Source: Paraphaeosphaeria minitans (lineage: Eukaryota; Ascomycota; Dothideomycetes; Pleosporales; Didymosphaeriaceae). From it: a DNA stretch of 64,000 nt. The DNA lies in the NCBI GenBank assembly GCA_015832175.1, contig WJXW01000008.1, positions 1,798,001-1,862,000 of the forward strand, in the 5' to 3' direction. Both the position numbers and the translations under genes were made by a program. The notes under the pieces are model-generated. The model did not search any database and was not told the origin of the DNA. It was given only the letters and a program-made list of their open reading frames with translations. Within the stretch, counting starts at the first letter, position 1. The number at the start of each line of letters is the position of its first letter. Of this stretch, positions 1-10,397 are shown one piece after another.

Positions 1-805
1 GTAGATTCTCGCCCGTCTTTTCCTGGAAGATTGTGGCGTACTCGGCGAAGGTCAGCTCGTCGCCGGCGAGCGAGAGAGTGGCATTAGCGTAGAGGCGCGA
101 GGACGGCTGGAGGAAGGACTGCGCGGCGAAGAAGCCAATGTCGGACTGATTCCGCTGTTAGTACGTTGTGTCTTCAAGGAGGGAAGAAAGAAAGGGACGC
201 ACGGTAGCGATGAGCTGCAACTTCTGCTCCGGCCTCAGCACCATCTTCCAATCTGTGCTGAACACCTTGCCCAAGAACCCGGGGACAAGGTTCTCCATGA
301 ACGCCACAGGCCGCAGCACGGTCCATGTCATATCGCTGCCCTTTGCCTTGCCGAAAAGATGCTGCTCGACGTTGTGCTTGCTGATGAAGTGAGGGACGTC
401 CGTTGGGTCCTTGGCGGACTTCGCATCACCCCCGCGGTCGACGCTCGAGTACACAAAGTGACTGACTCCATTCTCTAGACTCGCGTCGACGAGCGCCTTG
501 CCCTGGCGCTCTTCAGTCTTGGCGGAGGCTTTCCCGCCGAAGGGCGTCTGCACCGAGAACACGCCCCAGATGGGGGTCTTTGTGACAAAGCGCGCAGAGG
601 CGAAGATGGAAGAGGGGTCGTCGAGGTTCCCGGTGACGAGTTTGATAAGGGGAGATTTGCGGGCGAGGGACTGGGCTGAGGGAGAGGAGGCGTTGCGGGT
701 GAGGGCAAGGATTTCGAAGTCGGCGTTTGAGCGGAGGAGGGCGTTGACAACGGAGGAGCCTTGCTTGCCGGTTGCGCCGGTGATGAGGATGGCGCGGGCA
801 GCCAT
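1..805 (-). CDS. NmrA-like NAD(P)-binding protein (3' end beyond window)
   Basis: NmrA/HSCARG-type atypical short-chain dehydrogenase, probably a nucleotide-sensing regulator or reductase. Exon 1 is 203..805 and starts at the ATG at 805. The N-terminus has a Rossmann strand followed by the dinucleotide loop GATGKQG (about residues 10-16), then VTGNLDDPSS and the FVYSSVDRGG strand that are characteristic of NmrA proteins. The conserved segment VLRPVAFMENL follows near residue 165. A 57-nt intron (146..202; donor GTGCGT, branch TACTAAC, acceptor CAG) joins it in frame to exon 2 (145 down to 1, SDIGFFAAQ...), which runs off the left edge. The visible part is about 249 residues of an expected 300. 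The substrate cannot be inferred from sequence. The family call is firm; a catalytic role is not. Confidence 0.9.
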
Positions 806-1440
806 TCTTGGTGGATAATTCCGTTGGACGGTGGATATTCAAGTTGCACCGGTGTTGCTATTGATAGTGAGGTTGATGGGTGGATGTGTCGATTGAAAGT
901 GCTTGTAGAAACTTGATGTTGCTTGTCTTTTCGGGCTTCACTCATTCAGAGCAAGACTGCTCCTTATATGCACGACATCTTTTCCTGCTTGATAATGTCC
1001 GTACATATCACCACTGCGTACATCGCGAGCATTATCAAAGCATCGGGCTTTCGGGTCGTGCTCGGATGTACGCAGGGCCCTGCTCAGATGTACGCAGGGG
1101 AGTGGCTTTATCATTTGTCAGTTGGTCATGTTCGCGTCGCCGATGTCCGACTGCCGAGCGAAAAGGTGACAGCGACAGGGGTGGAACAAAGCACAAAACC
1201 TGATTTGATGTCATGTTTCCTTACCAAGTCGCGTTTGAGGAGTCGTGTTAAAGGAACATGTCGCTAGGTATTTGCTTCGTCCGAATCCACTCTTGCGCGT
1301 CGCGTTGTCGCAGATTCACAGTATGGATTACATAGCGCCCGCAAACGGAGGTCGAAGCGCCTACGAGACACTGAAGATGACATGGTGAGTAGGCGCACAT
1401 GCTGTGTGGTATTTTGTCTTTTATTTTTTTTGCGAGAGCT
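806..1440. other. intergenic: NmrA upstream, argJ downstream
   Basis: No gene recognised. This is the promoter side of the NmrA-like gene and the 3' flank of argJ. The overlapping short open frames at 880-1267 have no family features. A near-repeat of TGTACGCAGG lies about 1068-1098. Confidence 0.6.
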
Positions 1441-2841
1441 CTACGTCCTATAATCCCCATTAATCGTAACATACTCATGCGAGAAATCGCAAGTCCAAAC
1501 CGTAGCCTCGGCATCGTACTTCTCGCTCAGCCTAACCAAAATCTCCAGATCCTCCGCTTCAAGTATCTTCGCGGCGCGCTCCTCGTCAACCTGCTCTGGC
1601 TCACCCTTCACCAGCAGCTTCAGTTCTTCACTGCCATCAGTAGGGATGAAGCTCACACTGGTCTGCTCAGGGATGATCGACTCAACTCCCGCGTAGCCAG
1701 TAGCGCACAGTATACGGCCCCAGTTGGCGTCCTTGCCGTACAGTGCCGTCTTCACGAGCGGCGAGCGGGCGATGGAGTTGCCCACTTGCTTTGCTTCTTC
1801 GTATGTCTTCGCGTTCGTAACGCGGATGGTGACGAACTTGGTTGCGCCTTCGCCATCGCGTACGACAAGCTTCGCGAGGTCGATGGCGAAGTCGGTGAGC
1901 GTCGCGCTGAAAGCTTTGAAATTTTCAGATGAAGTTGAGGTGATTGCCTGGCCTCCTGCGGCACCATTGGCGAGTATTGCAACAGTGTCATTGGTGGAGG
2001 TGTCACCATCGATGGAGATGCTGTTGAACGATTTGGTGATGGCTTCCTTGAGTGCGTCTTGGAGTAGCGGTGCTGAAACGGGTGCATCTGTGCAGATTAT
2101 CCCAAGCAGGGTGGCCATGTTGGGGTGGATCATGCCGGCACCCTTGGTCATGCCTGCAATGTGGTATTCCTCCTGGCTGCCCGGGAGCGTGAAGGTCTTG
2201 GAGACCAGCTTCGGAAAGGTGTCGGTGGTGCAGATGGCTTTGGCGGCGCCTAGCCAGTGCTCGTGTGTGCTGCCCAGGTTATAGTAGGCATCCGGCAGCT
2301 TTGATACAATCTTGTCAATGGGCAGCCGCTGGCCTATGACTCCGGTGCTCATGACGATGCTCCGGCTGCCCTGACCGTCGTCCTCTCCATTGCTGTCCTC
2401 AATGAACTGCTTGTCTGTCTCCAGGCCCATCCTCACGGCGTCCTGGATGCCGCCCTTGCCTGTCACAGCATTTGCACATCCAGAGTTGACCACAACAGCG
2501 CGGACGCCACGGCCCTTTCTCTTGGTGAGCATGTCCCTGCTCACCGTCACAGGCGCGGCCTGGAACTTGTTCGTCGTGAATACGGCGGCGGCGGCGCATG
2601 GTGTATCGGATGCAATGAGGGCTAGGTCGTCGAAGCGCGTGTTGGAGGCCTTGACGCCGACATGAGCGCTGCCGGCCGTGAAGCCGAGCGGGTAGGTGCC
2701 CGACGTGGCTATGTACTTTTTCTTGGAGGCGGGAATGGTGCCATGGCCGGGCGCCGAATAGCTTCGCACCTGGGCGGTGAAAGCTCGCGAGCGGGTGAGC
2801 CAGCGAGGACTGGGGCGGGCGAGGGCGAGGGCGAGGGCCAT
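1441..2841 (-). CDS. argJ: Arginine biosynthesis bifunctional protein ArgJ, mitochondrial
   Basis: Glutamate N-acetyltransferase (ornithine acetyltransferase) that recycles the acetyl group between N-acetylornithine and glutamate and can also acetylate glutamate from acetyl-CoA; it acts in the mitochondrial arginine pathway. The single 466-codon exon matches the usual fungal length. Residues 1-32 are rich in Ala/Arg/Ser without acids, as expected for a mitochondrial presequence. [13 protein letters not shown] follows. The autoproteolytic site HPNMATLLG is at about residues 240-248, with Thr244 as the predicted N-terminal nucleophile of the beta chain. The protein ends in INGDYRT, close to the canonical INADYRT C-terminus. 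No internal intron is needed. A TGACTC motif about 40 bp upstream suggests general amino-acid control. Confidence 0.97.
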   Translation of the reverse strand: MALALALARPSPRWLTRSRAFTAQVRSYSAPGHGTIPASKKKYIATSGTYPLGFTAGSAHVGVKASNTRFDDLALIASDTPCAAAAVFTTNKFQAAPVTVSRDMLTKRKGRGVRAVVVNSGCANAVTGKGGIQDAVRMGLETDKQFIEDSNGEDDGQGSRSIVMSTGVIGQRLPIDKIVSKLPDAYYNLGSTHEHWLGAAKAICTTDTFPKLVSKTFTLPGSQEEYHIAGMTKGAGMIHPNMATLLGIICTDAPVSAPLLQDALKEAITKSFNSISIDGDTSTNDTVAILANGAAGGQAITSTSSENFKAFSATLTDFAIDLAKLVVRDGEGATKFVTIRVTNAKTYEEAKQVGNSIARSPLVKTALYGKDANWGRILCATGYAGVESIIPEQTSVSFIPTDGSEELKLLVKGEPEQVDEERAAKILEAEDLEILVRLSEKYDAEATVWTCDFSHEYVTINGDYRT

Positions 2842-2880
2842 GGTCGGTTGCAGCAGCGGACGGAGTTGGAGTCGGAGTCG

Positions 2881-2886
2881 GAGTCA
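2881..2886 (-). promoter_or_regulatory. Possible Gcn4/CPC1-type site upstream of argJ
   Basis: TGACTC on the minus strand, 40-45 bp before the argJ start. Gcn4/CPC1/CpcA bind TGA(C/G)TCA-like sites in amino-acid biosynthetic promoters. The match is six bases and could lie in the 5' UTR, so it is suggestive only. Confidence 0.3.
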
Positions 2887-3087
2887 GCTCAATCGCAGCG
2901 CAGAAGCTCCGCGCTCTTGCTACCTGACGTCTTGTAGCCTCACCAGCGACGTGAGTGACTTAATCGCACTGCGCGCCCTGCGCGTCGACATGGCAGCTGC
3001 TGAAGATCTCTCCGCTTATCGGCTCGACCGTGCGCTACCTACCTGCCCCCTAGCCCGAACCTTGAAAGCGCCGCCCCTTCTCCACAC

Positions 3088-3501
3088 TCAATGCATCGCC
3101 AGCTCGCATTCCATCGTGCTGGCGTCGCTCCCAAAGACCAACGCGCCCACCGCGACTCCTACAATGTAGAGCAGGTAGATCCAATATCGGACCATGGTGA
3201 CTTTGGACCGCTCCACCAAGTACGGAGCGCACACAAACAACATCATCGGTGCTGGCAGGCTGGCCCAGAGCGAAGGTAGCATGCCGGCGTCGAGGAGTTG
3301 CACAGTGGATGCGAATGGGCTCCATGGTGGGATCGAGTCTCTATAGTAGAGAGAACCGAAGAGAAAGAGCAGCGATGCGACGCAGAGGTAGAAGACCGTC
3401 GACTCCAACCTGTTGTTGGAACGCTCCTCTGCTCTGGAACCGGGTGTTTCGGCGACTGGTAGAAGCGTCTCCTTGTCGGAAGAAACGTACTTGGGAGACA
3501 T
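3088..3501 (-). CDS. Small three-pass membrane protein, unknown function
   Basis: 137-residue single-exon frame. An acidic/polar N-terminus (1-34) is followed by three hydrophobic segments at about residues 35-54 (FYLCVASLLFLFGSLYY), 73-95 (containing PAPMMLFVCAPYLV) and 104-124 (YWIYLLYIVGVAVGALVFG), then a short tail. The start ATG at 3501 is preceded by CACAGCA and is the only sensible start. I do not recognise a family. It lies upstream of argJ in the same orientation, with about 250 bp between them. Evenly spaced transmembrane segments and no low-complexity sequence make it more likely real than random, but it may be lineage-restricted. Confidence 0.6.
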   Translation of the reverse strand: MSPKYVSSDKETLLPVAETPGSRAEERSNNRLESTVFYLCVASLLFLFGSLYYRDSIPPWSPFASTVQLLDAGMLPSLWASLPAPMMLFVCAPYLVERSKVTMVRYWIYLLYIVGVAVGALVFGSDASTMECELAMH

Positions 3502-5197
3502 TGCTGTGACGCAAGTTGGATTGAATCTTGAGGGTTATCATTATTATTACAGTTGCCACCATCTATTGATTCCTAATTCCCACAAGCCTCATTGATCCAC
3601 CCCCTATTCTATTTGTAGCACGCTAAGCGAGGTAGGCTTCCAGATCAGCCACCACAAACTCTATCACAGCTCTCCACCGCCAACCTGTTGGCTCTCGAAA
3701 ACAGTCGGAACTTTACAAGAGGCTTTTCCAGTCCTGGCCTTGGATGTACGAATGCATCGCTCAAGGAATTCCATCTGTCGTGTCGATATGTATACTGCCG
3801 CTTCCGGTCAGCCTGTAGTGGGCGCATTCCATTCTTCTTGTACAGCCTGCCGAAAGTATACGCAGTTGAAGCACTTTGCATGCCTTGCTACTACATCCGT
3901 GCCCAGGAGGACTAAAGCATGCTAAAGGATTACTTTGAGCCAGCAAGCCCAGATCCGGTTTCGATCCATACTTTTCTCTTTGCAGCTCGGGTGCTTGTGC
4001 AAAGAACTTCGCCCTACGGACGGATAAATTCGGTGCGCCTCCGTATAGGCAGTATGAGCGGACTTCGAGCTTACCAGTGATTTCCAGGTACCTGCGTGTT
4101 CATTGTTCAGACGGTCTGGGCGCAGCGAGCCGTCTGTACGGATGCCTACGAAGCTGGACCTTGCAGCACTGCCTACAAGCGGCACGGCGACAGTGCAGAA
4201 GAACGCACAGCCGAGGATCCGATCGTTTGTATCGCGCATCGCGAACAGCGTTCCATGAAGGTCACTTGCGGAGTTGTCTAAGGCCATCAGCGTTGAGCCC
4301 CAGCTAGCTCGTACTGGCAGCGATCATCGGAACTACCAACCAATCGCACAGCGTCTGTGTCCAGATCCGGACATTCACACATCTCACACTGGCAGGGGTC
4401 GATCTGTACCTGACCGATGCCCAGCAGAGGCTCGTCGCGTGCTCCTCCAGTCCAACTTCAAGATATCTCGAGCTATTCTAACCAACCGTACGAGTGCACC
4501 GTTTGACACGACGCCACCAAAGATGCAACTCACCAGGAAATGACAGGTATTGAGATAGTCGATGAACGTTTCGCTAACTAGTTTTCTCTTCCCCATCCCC
4601 GGCCTCAGTCCGATGGCGCTCTGTCTCCGCGACCATCATCACCACCCAGCATCATCACAACACACAGCCAGCAGCGCACACGATACCCCATTTTCCCACC
4701 AGTATTCCCAAATTACTCCAACCAGGTCCCCGTCCTACCGTACCTGAGCGTCCCTGCTGATAATCGGCCCTACGACGCTCTCCACCAGCCCAATCGCAAT
4801 GTCCGTAGTCCGACGGTTTCAAGGCGCAGGCGCACGCTCTCTACAAAACTCACGGCACCTCGCACCCGTGGTCGCGTCCTGCCGTGTCTGTTTCCCTTCG
4901 CATCTGTTTCATCGTATCCGTCGCTCTTCCCCCTCTTTTCGACATTCTTTCCAAGTGCGCAGTGCTGGACTTTGCTAGCGCTCATTCTTTTGCTATTGGA
5001 TCCTGTGGTTCACTGTCATTATGCTACACACTTTCTCAGCTACTTGCGACTTTTGAAACTTTCTGTTTTTACTTGGTCTGTTTTGCCACTTTGACTAACA
5101 CAGGCCTTACGTTCTTGAGCACTGTTATGCCTGGAGCCATATCGACCCGGTAGTACAGCGCGACTTCAAACATTACACATCTACCTTCTACACGACG
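3502..5197. other. 1.7 kb intergenic with possible 5' UTR intron of the next gene
   Basis: No gene recognised on either strand. Minus-strand frames at 3922-4287 and 4384-4596 are open but match nothing I know. From about 4570 to 5190 the sequence is pyrimidine-rich, like a fungal promoter/leader. TGACTAACACAG, ending at 5103, is an almost ideal branch-plus-acceptor, so the leader of the gene starting at 5198 probably contains an intron whose donor I could not fix. Confidence 0.45.
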
Positions 5198-7372
5198 ATG
5201 AGACTCTCCCCTTACGACTGGCGTCGTCAGGCAGAGCCGATCCCAGCACCCACCCGCGTCAATCTTGGACCTCTCACCACGGTCTTCGTCCCGCCACCAT
5301 ACTGCTCGCGCGCCGCCCTTGCCGGTTCGCAAGCCGTCCTTGGGCAATCATGTAACCCCGTCGACGAAAAATCCGCCACTGCAGCCGATGATACCGGCTG
5401 CTGGCCGCGCGCAACCGCCTATCCTGTCGACGCCAATTCCAATCTCGCTGGCCTCGGTTTCTACTCGCCGGGCCTGACGTGCCCTCAAGGCCACTACAGC
5501 GCGTGTACCGCGGTGTCGACGTCCAAAGACCAGACTGCTGCAGCACCCCAGGTCACGGGCAAGTTCCAGTTTCCCTTGGTAGTGGGTGAGACGGCGGTGG
5601 GATGCTGTCCCACGGGCTACACGTGCGGTGCAAATGGGGGGTTTCAGACCTGCCACCAGGTGGCTACACAAACCAGCTTCGATGCAATGACGTGTAGCGG
5701 GCCGTCCGGGAGCAATTTAGATGCCTTCCAGGTACCGATGACCATGGATGGGCAGACGATAGCGACGATGGATCTGTATGCACCGATGATACAGATCAAC
5801 CACATGGCGACGGATCTGCCAGAGACAAGTAGCGAGGCCAGTACGACTTTGGCAGCGACGACGACTGAAAGTACGAGCACGGCGGAGTCAAGCGGGCCAA
5901 GAACGAAGAGCGGATTCACGGCCGAGGTTACTGCTTCGGCAAATGCCACGGCCACGGCCACCAACGACTTTGTGAACATGAAAGCCTTTGAGACGGAAGA
6001 GGCCTCGACGAGCACGAAGGCAACCTTTAAGACGGGAGCGGCCTCGACGAGCAGGAATGCGACACAGATCAAGACGAGTGCATCAGCGTCCGCATCTAAG
6101 ACTGATGATGCTGTGAAGGTTGATAATTTCAATGAAGATGAGCCAACGAGCACATCAAGTGGAGGAGAATCGTCTTCCAAAGCCTCGAAGACTGCTTCTG
6201 CTTCAGAGAAATCGGACGAGGCGACGACAACACATGCAACACCTACTCCAACTATCAACTGGGACATCCCAGACCCGACGCTCGCTGTTGCTGGTGAAGC
6301 AACCGCCAATGGCCTTGTCTTCGACAGCCGTCTCCCACCTTCTGTCTTCACTCCGTTTCCTGCAGCGACTATCGCCGCAGCAGCTGCAGACGCCATGGCT
6401 TCGTCAATGCCCGACTCTACCCCAACAAACTTCTCGACAGGCGCAAAGATCGGCGTAGCTTGCGCACCACTCGCAGGCGCAGCTGCGATCCTCATGGGGA
6501 TTTTCTACTACAAGCGCAGAAGGCACAGCGCAGCCTATAAACAAGGCGACGCCAAGTCCATTTCGTCCAACAGCACGGGCGCCAGCACATACCAGAGTAC
6601 GTACTTTGGAGGCAACGCCAACACCACGCAGGTCGACCGATCCGGGATCGACGACGTGAACGCGTACCCTGCGCCTGTGTACAACTCGCCGTACAACGAG
6701 AACCACGGTGAGCACGGGATGGCGAAGATGACGCCTGCCGACTTCTACGCCAACCCGTGGACGGAGAAGGACGAGTACGAGACGCGGCCCTTCGAGACCG
6801 CCGCATCGCGCTTCAAGCAGGCGCAATCGCTCTCCGACGATGCGTCAAGCATCGAGTCGCCCATCGACGGCAGCTCGCCCTTCCACCTAAAGCGCAAGAG
6901 CACGCGCAAGGGTCGCGAGAAGCTGGAGAAGCGCATCACAGGCCAGGCCAGCGAACGCCACGTCTCGATGGAGGGCTCCATCGTGACGCCGGCAGACCGA
7001 GAATTGGCGGAGCGCGTGCGCTCGTCGCAGGAGAGCGTCGAGTGCGATGAAAAGGGCGCGCTGCAGCGGTCCGCGTCGTTCTCACGGCTCCGACCAAGAC
7101 CCAAGACCGCGGCAAGCAGCGTGTATCCTGACGATCGGTATAGCATTATCAGCTGGGGTGCGGCTATGGCGCCGGACATGCCGGACAAGCCGCTGCCGAG
7201 TATACCGGAGAAAGGTGGGTTGGATAGGAGCAAGAGTTTTTCGCGACCGCGGCCGAAGATGGATGATAGTGCAGATACGCTGGTGGAAGTGGAGGGAGAA
7301 GGAAGAGCTACGACGCCGGTGCCCAAGGGGGTGGTGCCGCCTCCTGTAACGGCGGAGGGCGTGTCGTTTTAG
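5198..7372 (+). CDS. Ser/Thr-rich single-pass membrane protein with Cys-rich ectodomain
   Basis: 724-residue single-exon frame. Residues 1-170 carry about 14 cysteines and the fungal ectodomain hallmarks LGPLTTVFVPPPYC near the N-terminus and GCCPTGYTC, resembling many uncharacterised ascomycete surface proteins. Residues about 200-350 are Ser/Thr/Ala-rich and probably O-mannosylated. One transmembrane segment (IGVACAPLAGAAAILMGIFYY) lies at about 418-440, followed by KRRRH and a long basic/Ser-rich cytoplasmic tail with repeated RSxSFSRxRP motifs (about 628-690). No cleavable signal peptide is visible after MRLSPYDWRRQAEP, so the transmembrane helix may act as the signal-anchor or an upstream exon is missing. 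The architecture recalls Mid2/WSC-like sensors, but no WSC domain is seen. Confidence 0.8.
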   Translation: MRLSPYDWRRQAEPIPAPTRVNLGPLTTVFVPPPYCSRAALAGSQAVLGQSCNPVDEKSATAADDTGCWPRATAYPVDANSNLAGLGFYSPGLTCPQGHYSACTAVSTSKDQTAAAPQVTGKFQFPLVVGETAVGCCPTGYTCGANGGFQTCHQVATQTSFDAMTCSGPSGSNLDAFQVPMTMDGQTIATMDLYAPMIQINHMATDLPETSSEASTTLAATTTESTSTAESSGPRTKSGFTAEVTASANATATATNDFVNMKAFETEEASTSTKATFKTGAASTSRNATQIKTSASASASKTDDAVKVDNFNEDEPTSTSSGGESSSKASKTASASEKSDEATTTHATPTPTINWDIPDPTLAVAGEATANGLVFDSRLPPSVFTPFPAATIAAAAADAMASSMPDSTPTNFSTGAKIGVACAPLAGAAAILMGIFYYKRRRHSAAYKQGDAKSISSNSTGASTYQSTYFGGNANTTQVDRSGIDDVNAYPAPVYNSPYNENHGEHGMAKMTPADFYANPWTEKDEYETRPFETAASRFKQAQSLSDDASSIESPIDGSSPFHLKRKSTRKGREKLEKRITGQASERHVSMEGSIVTPADRELAERVRSSQESVECDEKGALQRSASFSRLRPRPKTAASSVYPDDRYSIISWGAAMAPDMPDKPLPSIPEKGGLDRSKSFSRPRPKMDDSADTLVEVEGEGRATTPVPKGVVPPPVTAEGVSF

Positions 7373-7801
7373 GTCTGTCTTGTTCTGTTCTGTCGACTTT
7401 TACTTCTTGCCTGTACATTGATATTTGATTCCCCATGAACGACTGAAGCGCGGGTGTTGGACAAGCATTGGTGATAGACTGAGGCCCTTCTAACCTTTCC
7501 TTCTGGTGTCAATGTTTGCGTCTGTAAATAGTGTTAACACGAGCTATGCATTTGATATCTGGTGACAGACCATCTGCCGTGTGCCGTCCCAAGTCCAACG
7601 ATGATCTGCCAAGAAGTAACCTGAACGCCGTACTGCTATGCCCAAGGGTATCAATGTCGACTGCCTGAAGTCTCGTCACAGTTTCACTCGACCATCTGCT
7701 GTCTGCGTGGCGCTATCCTGGGCCGGCTGTCTGATCTAGCCTTGCTCTTCCTCATGGCGCATACCGTCAAATCAATCTTTTCCCCGTTCGCATCATTGCG
7801 C
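7373..7801. other. Convergent 3' flanks
   Basis: Between the convergent stops of the surface-protein gene and BUD31. No coding or structured signal recognised; it should hold both 3' UTRs and polyadenylation regions. Confidence 0.6.
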
Positions 7802-8302
7802 TCAGTCGCTCGACGCGCACCCACGACATCCACAGTTCACACACTGCACCTCCTGCCCCTCCTTCAGCGTCTCCTTCGGCACCCGGCAAATGCATGTCGA
7901 GCGGAAGTTCGTCTCCTTGGTCTGAATGCACCTCGTGCAGCAAAGCTGTCACTCGTTAGCCGATTTCTCCCTCTCCGCCTCCAGGAATCAACTCACCTTC
8001 TCATACCCCTGCTTCTTCCACTTCGCAATCAGCATGGCATCGGCATACCCGTTCTTGAGCAGCCAGTCGTACAGCTGCTTGCTAATGGCCTCCTTCTCGT
8101 AATACATGTCGTAGATGTAGCGGGAGCGCTGGTGCGTGATCTGGAAGATGGGCCACGTCATTTCGTACTTCTTCTTGCCGTCCTGGGAGGCGTTCTCGGC
8201 GTCTTTCATAGCGGCCGCGAACTCGAGGAGCGTGTCTTCGATGTCGTCGAAGCCTTCGGGGGGCGCTTTTTTGGAGGCGCGGGCGGTGCGGACAGGCGGC
8301 AT
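7802..8302 (-). CDS. BUD31: Pre-mRNA-splicing factor Bud31 (G10 family)
   Basis: Bud31/Cwc14, a zinc-binding protein of the Prp19-associated activated spliceosome. Exon 1 is 7997..8302 (102 codons). A 51-nt intron (7946..7996; donor GTGAGT, branch CTAAC, acceptor CAG) joins exon 2 at 7802..7945. The 149-residue product fits the family length. It contains the family segments [26 protein letters not shown] and [11 protein letters not shown]. The C-terminal Cys-rich module is built from [21 protein letters not shown] and [15 protein letters not shown], which supply the zinc ligands. It is divergent from the NDUFA6-type gene, with only 229 bp between start codons. Confidence 0.96.
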
Positions 8303-8531
8303 GTCTATTTTTCGCTTTCAAAGGCGTGGAGTGCAAGGAAGGTATGTTTGAGTAGGGTTGAGCGCGGGATATGTGTTTGAGCAGCGGGGCGGGCGAGGGC
8401 ATGCGTGAACATGGCGAAGTTTATGGCGCTAAGTTCCGGCAGCGGGACGGCTTGGCGTGGGCTCCTCCGCATCGTCACTTCGAACTGCAGCAACTCCGAC
8501 GAACAGCTACAGCTCGACATTGCCCGCCACC
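8303..8531. promoter_or_regulatory. Divergent promoter BUD31 / NDUFA6
   Basis: 229 bp between the two start codons must hold both promoters and leaders. No TATA box or named factor site stands out. Confidence 0.6.
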
Positions 8532-9187
8532 ATGACCATCAATCCGACCTACCTCGCCCAGCGCACGCGCTCGTGTCAGTTACCCGCCCACGGCACCATT
8601 GGGACGTCCAGAGCGCTAACCAGCCCGCAGCGGTGAACTGGACCGATGCGAAGAAGAGGGTGCTGCACAGCTACCGGGACTGGCTACGATCGGTATGTGG
8701 CCGCTATACATCGTCGGACGCGTAATATATGCTGTCATAGTGGCCTATATGCAGGAGCAGGTAAAGAAGAAGCAGAGCGCGAGCTGATAGTTGAGCAGGC
8801 CCCGGAGATCCAGAACATGTACACGCTCAGCATGCCCGTGTCAACGCTGCGGACCAAGATGCGCCAGGAGTTCGAACGCCACCGCTACGTGAACCAGATC
8901 AAGACGGTCGACGTGCTGCTCTTCAACAGCCACCAGGAGTTCCAAGTACGGCCGCTCACGCCACAGCGCGCGGAATGCAGGAGTACTGACCCGCGCACAG
9001 GAAACGCTCAACTACTGGAAGCAGCTTTCGCACGTGCTCAAGTACTTCCGAACAGAGGAGGAGCCCAAGGCACGGTTGCCCAGCAACTTCATCAACGGCT
9101 TCTTGGAGGTAGGTTGCACGCTAGCCATTCTTCGTGTTGAGGCGTGTGAAAGAAGCATGCTGATTGTTCCAGGGCCGCAACGCTTGA
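8532..9187 (+). CDS. NADH:ubiquinone oxidoreductase 14.8 kDa subunit (NDUFA6/B14, LYR family)
   Basis: Accessory subunit of respiratory complex I on the matrix side, belonging to the LYR-motif proteins that work with mitochondrial acyl carrier protein. Five exons were placed by phase and protein continuity: 8532..8574, 8631..8692, 8799..8945, 9001..9108 and 9173..9187, giving 124 residues, the expected size. Segments include MTINPTYLAQRT, KKRVLHSYRDWLRS (the LYR-like motif), APEIQNMY, EFERHRYVN, VDVLLFNSHQEFQETLNYW and HVLKYF. The last exon carries only four codons plus TGA. Donors are GTCAGT, GTATGT, GTACGG and GTAGGT; the first is weak but is the only one that keeps frame. The gene is convergent with RPC19, 179 bp away. 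Confidence 0.94.
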
Positions 9188-9366
9188 AGTGGAACGACAG
9201 TGGACATCAAAGACGTGTACATAACAGACAATACCATTTCCTTTCGTCCTATGAACGCCAACAGCTACCCTTGATATCGTGAAACGCCGTGAAATGCATA
9301 CTTCTAGTGACGACTTCTGCCCGTACTCCCATATTTTGGTCATGTGCCATGTGGTTTGCGGAGAAA

Positions 9367-9996
9367 TTATGACTGCATCTTGTTGCTGTGGAACTCCTCT
9401 CTTGCAATGGTGAACTTCTCCGTGACTACATCGCACATGTCCATGAGATCCTGTAGACCCTTCTCCAAGATATCGAAGACATCCGCGTCGTCTGATTTGC
9501 AAGGTCAGCTCCATTACTTTTTCCTGGAACGCAGATTGGACAGAGAGTAGGAAGAACATACCATAGCTCTGGATGCGAATATTCATCTTCGCCTCGGACG
9601 GATGCGGAATCGAGTATCCGCAGAACTCGACGTCGGGACTGCGGCACGTCAGCACGAACCCCTTCCGATCCCTCGAATGCGTGCTCTCCAGCATCACGTC
9701 CACTTGCACGCACGCATGGATGGATGATTGCTTACTTCTTCATGATAATGTACCGCAGCGCATTTCCCAGCGTGTGGTCCTCGCCATCAAACTGGAACGA
9801 AGCCGCGGTCTTCGTGGACCCCGGCAACTACACCTTCATCAGCATCTTGCGGTCTCAAAACCCTACGTTCGCAAGATTCACATACCACGTGCACGCGCTC
9901 CTGGTCGATGCTGACGGGGATCTCGTCGATGTCTTTGATCGACGTCGGCGTGATGACGGGGAACTCCTGGCCCTGAATGATGGGTTTGGCAGCCAT
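9367..9996 (-). CDS. RPC19: RNA polymerases I and III common subunit AC19 (RPAC2)
   Basis: Alpha-like subunit shared by RNA polymerases I and III, partner of AC40 in the assembly platform. Four exons: 9886..9996, 9736..9827, 9562..9638 and 9367..9491, giving 134 residues (yeast Rpc19 is about 142). The family core is clear once spliced: [36 protein letters not shown] and the helical C-terminus DVFDILEKGLQDLMDMC. The splice after MKN splits an Asn codon (AA|T), which fixes both boundaries. Donors are GTATGT, GTAAGC and GTATGT. It shares a 401-bp divergent promoter with HIS3. Confidence 0.95.
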
Positions 9997-10397
9997 GGTG
10001 GTAATCCTGCTATCTCTTTTCTTTCTTTCTTTCCCTCTTTCTTTCTTTCTTTCTTTCTTTTTTTCTGGGTTCCTCCTTCGCAGGCGAATCTTGTATGCAG
10101 GTGCGTCGTTCGGCGCGATACGTAGCTTTCGCGATGGTCTATCAGAAAAATTCAGGACTAGAAATCGACGGCGACGGTTTCATTGGCCAGACGGCGACAA
10201 ACAGGCCGCACATCAGCCCTGCGTCTGCCAAGCCCGAGCCGGCGCGTTGGTGGGGCAAGATTTCGAGCATCTCATATCTCATCCCCCCGCGGCGCAAGCG
10301 GCTTCTATTTGCTTTTTCATCTCGGACTTCCAATTGCTGCACCGTCCACCACTTTCCCGTCACCCGAACCGTCCCGCCGAGGGAAACCACCGCAGCC
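9997..10397. promoter_or_regulatory. Divergent promoter RPC19 / HIS3 with CTTT tract
   Basis: 401 bp between the start codons. A polypyrimidine tract made largely of CTTT units lies at about 10015-10068, close to the RPC19 start. Such tracts are common in fungal core promoters. The open frame reading into HIS3 from 10095 is not supported by family length. Confidence 0.6.

Noticed and set aside
3922..4596. Minus frames of 121 and 70 codons suggesting a gene upstream of the small membrane protein
   Set aside because: No recognisable domain, no good splice between them; kept as unassigned intergenic.
5644..6495. 283-codon minus frame opposite the surface-protein gene
   Set aside because: Shadow of the Ser/Thr-rich coding strand; Val/Ala-biased composition.
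10095..10397. N-terminal extension of HIS3
   Set aside because: Family length and the N-terminal motif start at 10398; the extension is promoter sequence that happens to be open.
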